DNA of 25,376 nucleotides, from positions 1-25,376 of the forward strand of contig CALESQ010000036.1 of NCBI GenBank assembly GCA_937907455.1. The letters run 5' to 3'. Made by a program: the position numbers and the translations under genes. Each line of letters opens with the position of its first letter. The stretch's first letter is position 1. Of this stretch, positions 6,737 through 13,815 are shown piece by piece. The notes under the pieces are model-generated. The model was not told where the DNA came from and did not search any database. It was given only the letters and a program-made list of their open reading frames with translations. The stretch is from an uncultured Caldilineales bacterium. Its GTDB lineage: Bacteria; Chloroflexota; Anaerolineae; JAAEKA01.

Positions 6737-6855
6737 CGGAGCGGCCTCTTCTGTGGCCGGTCTCCAGACCGAGTCCGCAGGGAGGCTTCGATCAGGAGAT
6801 TGGGAACCATCCCGAAGGGACCGACCGGACTCGGTCTGGAGACCGGCCGGAGCGG
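6737..6855. repeat. Structured intergenic element, copy B, inside a 23-bp perfect inverted repeat
   Basis: Arms 6755-6777 and 6826-6848 are perfect 23-bp reverse complements separated by 48 nt. That loop holds the repeat core AGATTGG (6797-6803), GAACCA, hairpin TCCC-GAA-GGGA (6810-6820) and CC. The octamer CGGAGCGG occurs on both sides (6737-6744 and 6848-6855). Beyond this element, the ACAD promoter and the microrepeat at 6862, I see nothing else in the 328-nt gap 6559-6886. Confidence 0.75.
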
Positions 6856-6861
6856 AAATGC

Positions 6862-6897
6862 CTGGTCACTGCTTACTGCTTATTGCTTACTGCTCCC
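6862..6897 (-). repeat. CAGTAAGC-type microrepeat at the 3' end of the split-barrel gene
   Basis: Read on the minus strand, units of the form GCAGTAAGCAATAAGCAGTA follow one another. The array supplies the last codons and the TAA stop of the gene that ends at 6887. The 17-mer CAGTAAGCAGTGACCAG (6862-6878, minus) is repeated exactly at 24081-24097 (plus). There are no spacers, so this is not a CRISPR. Confidence 0.65.
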
Positions 6898-7441
6898 TGT
6901 TGTCATACCAAAATGCCCCGGGGAAATCCTCGGCCACAGCTTTACGCTTGCCTGACCACTGCTCGATGTGAATGCGATACACCGCGGTACGCGCCAACTC
7001 TTCAGGTGTGATGGGGCGATAATCCTCGCCCGGATACAGGTGAGGGAAATACTTGTCCAGCAGCAATTGCAGCGCGTCGCGGGCTTCGGCAGGGTCACTA
7101 ACAATCTCGCCGCGACCGAACACCGTGACACCACCGTACTCCACACTGAAATCCAACGCGGTATCGGCGGGCAGCAGGCGGCCCATCTCAAACACATGCA
7201 GGCAGACCCGCGGGTTGGCAGCCACGTTGGTGGGAGTACGCCCTGTGCGCGCCGTGTGCAGATAGATGGCATGGGCCTCGGCATGATAGACAAACAAATT
7301 GCTGTTGATGAAAGGTTGGCCGTCAGCGGCTGTTGCCAGCACACCCACCGCGGCGCGGTGCAAAAAAGCGGCAATCCAGGCGTCGTCGTCTACCGCACGA
7401 TCTGAGCGGCGAGCCTGAGTGAAAAGAGAAGATTTGGGCAT
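6887..7441 (-). CDS. FMN-binding split-barrel (pyridoxamine 5'-phosphate oxidase-like) protein (184 aa)
   Basis: The protein belongs to the flavin-reductase-like / PNPOx-like split barrel group, small dimeric proteins that usually bind FMN or F420. Visible blocks are FLHRAAVGVLATAADGQPFINSNLFVYH near residues 26-53, IYLHTARTGRT (about 59-69) and VCLHVFEMGRLLPA (about 79-92). These match the pyridoxamine-oxidase-related family that follows the pattern GxLAT...P......Y....IY.H....G.K. It is not a clear PdxH, since the PLP-site arginines of that enzyme are not recognisable. The start at 7441 gives the family N-terminus; a GTG at 7504 in the same frame is an alternative. The C-terminus ends in the microrepeat, so the last few residues may be non-native. 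It lies upstream of the acyl-CoA dehydrogenase on the same strand, separated by repeat copy B. Confidence 0.75.
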   Translation of the reverse strand: MPKSSLFTQARRSDRAVDDDAWIAAFLHRAAVGVLATAADGQPFINSNLFVYHAEAHAIYLHTARTGRTPTNVAANPRVCLHVFEMGRLLPADTALDFSVEYGGVTVFGRGEIVSDPAEARDALQLLLDKYFPHLYPGEDYRPITPEELARTAVYRIHIEQWSGKRKAVAEDFPGAFWYDNREQ

Positions 7442-7541
7442 AGGGATAACCTGGTATAATTTGTCACGGATAAGGTCGGTCTGCGCAGTGGAGCAATCAC
7501 CCACATCACGCGGGCGAACAGTGTAACACGCGCTTGCACAC

Positions 7542-7581
7542 CTGTCAAGGCTTTGACAGCCCGCTGAAACGATGCTAGACT
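7542..7581 (+). promoter_or_regulatory. thrC promoter with overlapping palindrome
   Basis: TTGACA (7553-7558), a 17-nt spacer and TAGACT (7576-7581) form a good sigma-70 promoter about 100 nt before thrC. A perfect inverted repeat CTGTCAA (7542-7548) / TTGACAG (7553-7559) with loop GGCT covers the -35 box, so a repressor could occlude it. The rest of the 240-nt gap shows only a degenerate GCAGTAAGCCGTAAACAAAC stretch (7631-7650), which resembles the microrepeat. Confidence 0.6.
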
Positions 7582-7681
7582 CGCAACAGCCAGTTGGCTT
7601 AACCCAAGAATTTCGCTACGGCCACACTAAGCAGTAAGCCGTAAACAAACCACAACCCTATCACCCGCTCATCCCCCACTC

Positions 7682-9013
<1,332 letters not shown>

Positions 9014-9028
9014 CAAGGAGCTTGTCTT

Positions 9029-10021
9029 ATGGCCAGCTTGACGCAACTGACTGCCTTGCCGACACTGTGGAAAACCTTTTCTGAGATTGACATTAACACC
9101 ATTCGCGAAGAGGCCCAGGCCACCCCGCGATTAGCTGTGATCGGCGCGGCCGACAAAACCGCGGCCTTGCAGCGCATCCTGCAAACAGGCCCGCGCAGCA
9201 ACGAGCAGGTGATCACCGCCTTGCCCAGCTTCACCTTGCCACTCAGCGCGACTGACCTCAACACGCTGGCCGGTTACGACCTGCGCATTGTGCTGCCTGA
9301 TAACCCCGAACAGCTAAACAACGATGGTCTGCGCGCCCTCTTCAGCCAGAGAGCTGCTACGCTGGTGGTGCAGGATCCGCTGCGTTATGGCTCCATCAAT
9401 GTCGAACCGAGCTGGAACGGCGGACGCGCCGGCGCGGTGCATTCGCTGGTGATCGCGCTGAGCGACGATAAGGCAATTAAAGAAGATCTGCTGCCCGGTA
9501 TAGTGCGCCTGCTGCCAGAGCGGGCCGTGGCCGCAGGCCGCGCCTACGCGGGTCTGCGCCCGGCAGTAGCCAATTATCTGATCCAAAGCACCAGCAAAGC
9601 CAACGCCGGCTATGCCGCGGGCACCGGTGTGGCCGAGATGGTGCCGCTGCTGGGCCTGCCCTTTGCCATGGCCGATGTCTACATCCTGACCAAAAACCAG
9701 ATCATCATGGCTTACAAACTGGGGCTGCTGATGGGCGAAGAAGGCACGCTGGCCGAGCTGGCCCCCAAGGTGGCCGGAGTGGTAGGCGCAGGCTTTGTAT
9801 GGCGGCAGATCGCCCGCGAGATCGTGGGCTTTTTGCCTTTGGGCTTTGTATTAAAAACAGCCATTGCTTATGCCGGAACCATTGCCACCGGCCAGGCAGT
9901 CTATCACTACTTTACCACCGGCGAGAAGTTGAACACAGACGATATACGCGCCATCTTTAACCAGGCCTTGACACGCGGCAAAGACCTGGGCCGGTCGCTG
10001 AAAAAAGCACGGCGCAAATAA
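9029..10021 (+). CDS. DUF697-like membrane protein with degenerate GTPase-like N-terminus (330 aa)
   Basis: I recognise the C-terminal half as resembling the DUF697/YcjF-type membrane domain. That covers the segment AAGTGVAEMVPLLGLPFAMAD (about residues 195-215), an amphipathic stretch ILTKNQIIMAYKLGLLMG, and hydrophobic helices around 245-290 (VVGAGFVW, FLPLGFVLKTAIAYAGTIA). Such domains are often attached to dynamin- or Era-like GTPases. Here the first 180 residues have the alternation of beta strands and helices expected of a GTPase fold (RLAVIGAAD, YDLRIVLPD, LVIALSDD). They lack a Walker A lysine motif and the NKxD motif, so nucleotide binding is doubtful. The tail is basic (KKARRK). AAGGAG precedes the ATG. 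Its function is unknown, and its position after thrC is the only context. Confidence 0.6.
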   Translation: MASLTQLTALPTLWKTFSEIDINTIREEAQATPRLAVIGAADKTAALQRILQTGPRSNEQVITALPSFTLPLSATDLNTLAGYDLRIVLPDNPEQLNNDGLRALFSQRAATLVVQDPLRYGSINVEPSWNGGRAGAVHSLVIALSDDKAIKEDLLPGIVRLLPERAVAAGRAYAGLRPAVANYLIQSTSKANAGYAAGTGVAEMVPLLGLPFAMADVYILTKNQIIMAYKLGLLMGEEGTLAELAPKVAGVVGAGFVWRQIAREIVGFLPLGFVLKTAIAYAGTIATGQAVYHYFTTGEKLNTDDIRAIFNQALTRGKDLGRSLKKARRK

Positions 10022-10022
10022 A

Positions 10023-10062
10023 AACGCCGCGTGCGCGGCGTTCTATAACTCAACGGTTTTTT
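10023..10062 (+). terminator. Intrinsic terminator between convergent genes
   Basis: AACGCCGC (10023-10030) / GCGGCGTT (10035-10042) form a perfect 8-bp stem with loop GTGC, directly after the stop codon at 10021. A T7 run follows at about 10056. It ends the thrC/DUF697 transcript and may also serve the opposing manC transcript. Confidence 0.75.
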
Positions 10063-10069
10063 TGGGGGG

Positions 10070-11167
10070 TTATTCCAGATATTGCCCGCGCCCGCTGGCC
10101 TTAAGCCAATCCACCACCTGGCGCACGCCCTCTGCGCGCTCCTTGGGGCAAATCAGCAGCGCATCGCCGCTATCCACCACCACCAGGTTTTCCACGCCCA
10201 GCAGAGCCACCACGCGCCCCGGTGCTGAATAAACCAGCGTGTTACGGCTGTCGCCGGTGAACACGGCGCCTTCGCCGCGCACCACGTTGCCGGCAGCGTC
10301 GCCCTCCAGCACATCCAGCAGGGTTGACCAACTGCCAATATCGGTCCAGCCGATGTCTACTGGCAGCACGGCAATGTCTTGCGCCGGTTCCATGATGCCG
10401 TAATCTATGGTTTGATTGGGCAGCGTCGGAAAGACACGTTGCAGGGTGGCCTCGGCCTGAGACGTACCCAACGCCGCGGCGATCTCGCTCAGTCCGGCAT
10501 GCAGCGCGGGCATGTGCTGGGCAAACTCTGCCATGATACGATCTACCCGCCAGGTGAACAGGCCAGAATTCCAGCTATGGCGACCGTCCGCCAAAAAGCG
10601 CTGGGCAGTGGCCTGGTCGGGCTTTTCGGTAAAGCGTTCCACCCGATAGGCCGCATGACCGCGGGCCTCTGGCAGTGCCACGCCGTGTTCCACGTAGCCC
10701 AGACCGGTGTGAGCAAATTCAGGATGAATGCCCAGCGTCACCAATGAGCCACGTTCGGCTACCTCGGCCGCAGCCAGCAACGCCTCACGAAAGCGTTCCG
10801 GCTTCAGGATCAAGTGATCGGCATGTACCGAAGCCATGATAGCATCACCACGGATATGGTGGGCCAGCACCGCACCCAGCCCCACCGCAGCCGCAGTGCC
10901 ACGCGGTGTGGGTTCGCCCACCACATGCTCCCGCGGCAAAGCAGGCAACTGCGCACGCGTGCCTTCGACATACTGCGCATTGGTCACCACCAGAATGCGC
11001 TCGGGGGGAACCAGCGGCAACAAGCGCGCCAACGTCTCTTGCAGCATGGTGCCGTGGCCGGTCAGGTCAAGAAATTGCTTGGGTTGAGCCTGGCGGCTGC
11101 GCGGCCAAAGCCGTGTGCCACTGCCGCCGGCAAGGATAACAACAACGAGGCGATCTTGTAGGTTCAT
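10070..11167 (-). CDS. manC: Mannose-1-phosphate guanylyltransferase (365 aa)
   Basis: The enzyme makes GDP-mannose from mannose-1-phosphate and GTP for cell-surface glycans and compatible solutes. The nucleotidyltransferase signature ILAGGSGTRLWPRSR with PKQFL is at residues about 11-31. The expected GEPTPRGTAAAVGLGA, HADHLI, ERFTEKPD, WNSGLFTWR, TIDYGIMEPA and WTDIGSW blocks follow in order. Length fits the monofunctional class without a phosphomannose isomerase domain. The frame stays open upstream to 11407, but that part overlaps the 3' end of the peptidase gene; 11167 gives the correct family N-terminus (MNLQDRLVVVILAGG). No ribosome site is visible, and a promoter -10 sits 8 nt before the ATG. 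No other sugar-nucleotide gene is adjacent. Confidence 0.92.
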   Translation of the reverse strand: MNLQDRLVVVILAGGSGTRLWPRSRQAQPKQFLDLTGHGTMLQETLARLLPLVPPERILVVTNAQYVEGTRAQLPALPREHVVGEPTPRGTAAAVGLGAVLAHHIRGDAIMASVHADHLILKPERFREALLAAAEVAERGSLVTLGIHPEFAHTGLGYVEHGVALPEARGHAAYRVERFTEKPDQATAQRFLADGRHSWNSGLFTWRVDRIMAEFAQHMPALHAGLSEIAAALGTSQAEATLQRVFPTLPNQTIDYGIMEPAQDIAVLPVDIGWTDIGSWSTLLDVLEGDAAGNVVRGEGAVFTGDSRNTLVYSAPGRVVALLGVENLVVVDSGDALLICPKERAEGVRQVVDWLKASGRGQYLE

Positions 11168-11175
11168 GGCAGGGA

Positions 11176-11204
11176 AGTATAGCTTAAATGAAGAGCAGGG
11201 GCAA
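11176..11204 (-). promoter_or_regulatory. manC promoter, probably giving a leaderless transcript
   Basis: On the minus strand TTGCCC (11199-11204), a 17-nt spacer and TATACT (11176-11181) precede the manC ATG by 8 nt. Transcription from it would start at or within a base or two of the start codon. Confidence 0.5.
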
Positions 11205-11216
11205 GATTGACCTGGC

Positions 11217-13598
11217 CTAATGCCGCCTGCGGCGCAGCGCGCCGCTGAGCAACAGCCCAACGACAACGCCGGCCAGCAGCCAACGCGGCCACGATGCAGA
11301 CGCGGCGAGGGCGGTAAACCCCTGTACCCTTGCCGCCGTGGGCTGATCAACCAACAGCGGACGCTTGACCATAGCCCACGGCCCTGCCGCTGTACCGAAT
11401 TGGGCACGCACGCGCACGGTCACATTGGCCGCTGGCTCGTCAGGCACATGCCACAGCCACACCGGGCGACCAGACCTGCTTAACTCTAGTTCACCGGGCT
11501 GCCACTCAGCCAGGCTGATGTTCTGCAGCACCAGGTCGTCAATCCAGGCGCTGTCCTGACCGCTGCTCACCGTGCTGTCCTTGCGATAGCTCCATTGCAG
11601 GGTGTATGACCCCGCGGGCAGCGTGGTGCTTAGGGTTTGCCAGCCCGATGCGCCAGACACACGCAGCAGTGGGACGTCATCCAGCAGAAATTCCAGAAAA
11701 TCGTAGCCCTGTTCCGAGTCGACGCGGTAGCGAAAGCTGATCTGGCCTGTAGTTACCAGCTCCACCGGCAGCGTTATTACACTGTGTTGGTTATGGCTGA
11801 TGCTGCCGGCGCGCAATGCGTCATCCTGCACCTGCCAGCCAGCCGCGCCATAGCCGTTGAAATCAGATGGCAACGGGTTGCTGAAACCCAGACGGCGCGA
11901 GCCGGTAGCAGCCGCATCAAGGCTCCATTGCAACTGTGGGATCACGGGCAGTTCGCTACGTGGCTGCCAGGCGATAGCCCACAGGCCACCGGGGCGCAAA
12001 ATCTCACCGCCAGCGGGCGAGGTGATCAGTGGCGCAGCCAGAGGCAACAGACCGCGGCCTTGCAGCGCCAATGTCAACGCGCTGCGATGCGCCCCACGGT
12101 AGAGCGCAGCATCAGCATCCAGCAGCGCGGCCGCGGCCTCATGCCACGAAGCCGCAGGAGGCAGGTAAAAGGCGCTTTGCCAGGCCAGGCGGTCGGCGAC
12201 CGGGGCGCCCAGCGAGGCGCGCACGTCCCACAGCACACGGCTCCACAGCATACCGTCCTGATGCGGGTCACCGGTAAGGGCAACCGGATATTGCGAGCTG
12301 CGATCTACGCGGCGCAGACAGCGGCTGCCCGTGCTGCGGCTGTCAATCTCACCGATGCAGGCGGGATCTGCCGCGCTGTCAGCAAAGAAGCTGGCAGTGA
12401 AGTAGTCGCCGTAGCCCTCGCCCAATGCCTCCATATCACCGCCACCCCAGACAGGGGCCAAATCATGCAGCAGCACATGGATATATTCGTGTACCACTAC
12501 ATCAGGATCCAGCGAATCGGGCACGCCGCCATCGCCAAAGTGCAGTGCGCCGTCACTGACACTGTAGAAGGACTGATCCTGGGCAAACCAATGGGCGCTG
12601 GCGCGAGTGACACGGTCGCCCACGCCGTTGGCCGGGCTGTTGCGATTGCTGTAGCCCAGCGCCTGCATGTAGCGCTGCATGGCATCTATATAATAGTAGA
12701 CCATCACCTCACCGAAGCGAGGATCAGCGGAATCGTACTGAAAATCACCGCTGGCCGAGAAGGCTGTAGCCGGGCGATAGCCCTGGGGAGTGGTGACATC
12801 TACATAATCGCCACGCAGCCAACCGCTGTCATCCAACCCAGACAGTGTCACCGTTTGCACCGGCAGGCTGCCATCTGCATTGGCAATGCCAGTAGCACCA
12901 TAGACATCGCCTTTGGCAAACACCAGACGGTTGTAGCGTTTGATCACCGTGCCGCTGGCCGCATCGAGCAACACCTCCCAATCTCCTGCGGGCTGAGCCG
13001 AGGCGATCATTACCCGCCAGGCCAGGCGCGCCTGCCGCTCATCCAACGGCAACACCACCAGCTCAGGGGCGGGGCTGCCGCTGCGCGGCGCAGCAAAACC
13101 AATGGCCTGACGAGCGCTTTGCACGGCCTGCACCGGCGTGATGACTGGTTCGGCCACAGCCAGTTTCACCTCGGGCAGCAGGCGGCTGTGTATCACCGCA
13201 ACCTCGCCGCTTTGGTTCAGGTGCAAGGCCAGCAGTGCGTCATACACCGGCCTGCCAGCCAGGGTTTGCTGATAAATCAAATGGCTGCTGCCCAGGCTGT
13301 GGCGCAGCGAAAGCAGAGTAAGGGTATTGAGATCGGCAGGCAGACCAAAAGCAGCGGCGTTGGCGCGCAGGAAGGCAGTGGCGGCCTCCTGTGCGGGCAG
13401 TGCGGCAGCCTCTGCGGGCAGGGTGCAGCCGCGCGCAACCGCCGGGCGGTTGTTCAATTGGTTCCAGGTGATGCTGCGGCAGGGCAAAGCGGCCGCCTGC
13501 GCCGTGGGCGCGGGCAAATCGGCCAGCAGCATGATGAGCAGGGCCACAGACAGCAGGATGCGGTTGATAGAGGCATGACCATGATGCCACCAACACAT
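11217..13598 (-). CDS. Secreted M4/M36-type (gluzincin) metallopeptidase with C-terminal anchor (793 aa)
   Basis: This is an exported zinc endopeptidase. Residues 1-36 are a signal peptide (basic stretch, hydrophobic ILLSVALLIMLLA, then APTAQAAA). A propeptide of the FTP/PepSY type follows to about residue 230 (RPVYDALLALHLNQSGEV, ASGTVIKRYNRL). The catalytic domain contains HEYIH at 370-374. Glu394 in GEGYGDYF lies exactly 20 residues after the second His, the thermolysin-type spacing. Residues about 560-740 look like beta-sandwich domains (FRYRVDSEQGYDFLEF, WIDDLVL). The last 25 residues, hydrophobic WLLAGVVVGLLLSGAL followed by RRRRH, look like a sorting or stop-transfer signal. CAGGAG lies 6 nt before the ATG at 13598. 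The frame is open upstream to 14093, but only as antisense to the next locus. It ends 49 nt before manC. Confidence 0.8.
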   Translation of the reverse strand: MCWWHHGHASINRILLSVALLIMLLADLPAPTAQAAALPCRSITWNQLNNRPAVARGCTLPAEAAALPAQEAATAFLRANAAAFGLPADLNTLTLLSLRHSLGSSHLIYQQTLAGRPVYDALLALHLNQSGEVAVIHSRLLPEVKLAVAEPVITPVQAVQSARQAIGFAAPRSGSPAPELVVLPLDERQARLAWRVMIASAQPAGDWEVLLDAASGTVIKRYNRLVFAKGDVYGATGIANADGSLPVQTVTLSGLDDSGWLRGDYVDVTTPQGYRPATAFSASGDFQYDSADPRFGEVMVYYYIDAMQRYMQALGYSNRNSPANGVGDRVTRASAHWFAQDQSFYSVSDGALHFGDGGVPDSLDPDVVVHEYIHVLLHDLAPVWGGGDMEALGEGYGDYFTASFFADSAADPACIGEIDSRSTGSRCLRRVDRSSQYPVALTGDPHQDGMLWSRVLWDVRASLGAPVADRLAWQSAFYLPPAASWHEAAAALLDADAALYRGAHRSALTLALQGRGLLPLAAPLITSPAGGEILRPGGLWAIAWQPRSELPVIPQLQWSLDAAATGSRRLGFSNPLPSDFNGYGAAGWQVQDDALRAGSISHNQHSVITLPVELVTTGQISFRYRVDSEQGYDFLEFLLDDVPLLRVSGASGWQTLSTTLPAGSYTLQWSYRKDSTVSSGQDSAWIDDLVLQNISLAEWQPGELELSRSGRPVWLWHVPDEPAANVTVRVRAQFGTAAGPWAMVKRPLLVDQPTAARVQGFTALAASASWPRWLLAGVVVGLLLSGALRRRRH

Positions 13599-13716
13599 GA
13601 CAAACTCCTGGGTTTCAATAAGCCGTAGAGCGAGCTGTTTGCTCAGATACACGGCAAGATGATATTGTAGCATGGCGGGCAGCAGTGAGCAAAGAGGGCG
13701 CGAATTGTGAACTTGT

Positions 13717-13745
13717 TTGACAAACACCCCTGTGCCGACTATAAT
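13717..13745 (+). promoter_or_regulatory. Consensus sigma-70 promoter of the uptake locus
   Basis: TTGACA (13717-13722), a 17-nt spacer and TATAAT (13740-13745) are all perfect, 70 nt before the lipoprotein start. It points at strong, housekeeping-type transcription. Confidence 0.85.
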
Positions 13746-13815
13746 CGGCGCATTCCGCGTGGTTCTGTGAACCATACTTGTTTCTGTTTCGTTCTCTCGA
13801 AGGAGGAGAATCCTG

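Noticed and set aside
10836..11161. Plus-strand open frames across manC and similar mirrored frames across dppB, glnQ and the ACAD gene
   Set aside because: They are shadows of well-supported genes, with no domains and no translation signals.
11168..11407. N-terminal extension of manC
   Set aside because: It overlaps the end of the peptidase gene and a promoter; the nucleotidyltransferase N-terminus begins at 11167.
11637..13628. A 663-codon open frame on the plus strand across the metallopeptidase gene
   Set aside because: It is antisense to a clearly family-matched peptidase. It has no recognisable domain, is rich in Ala/Gln/Arg/His as expected of a mirrored GC-rich frame, and lacks a ribosome site.
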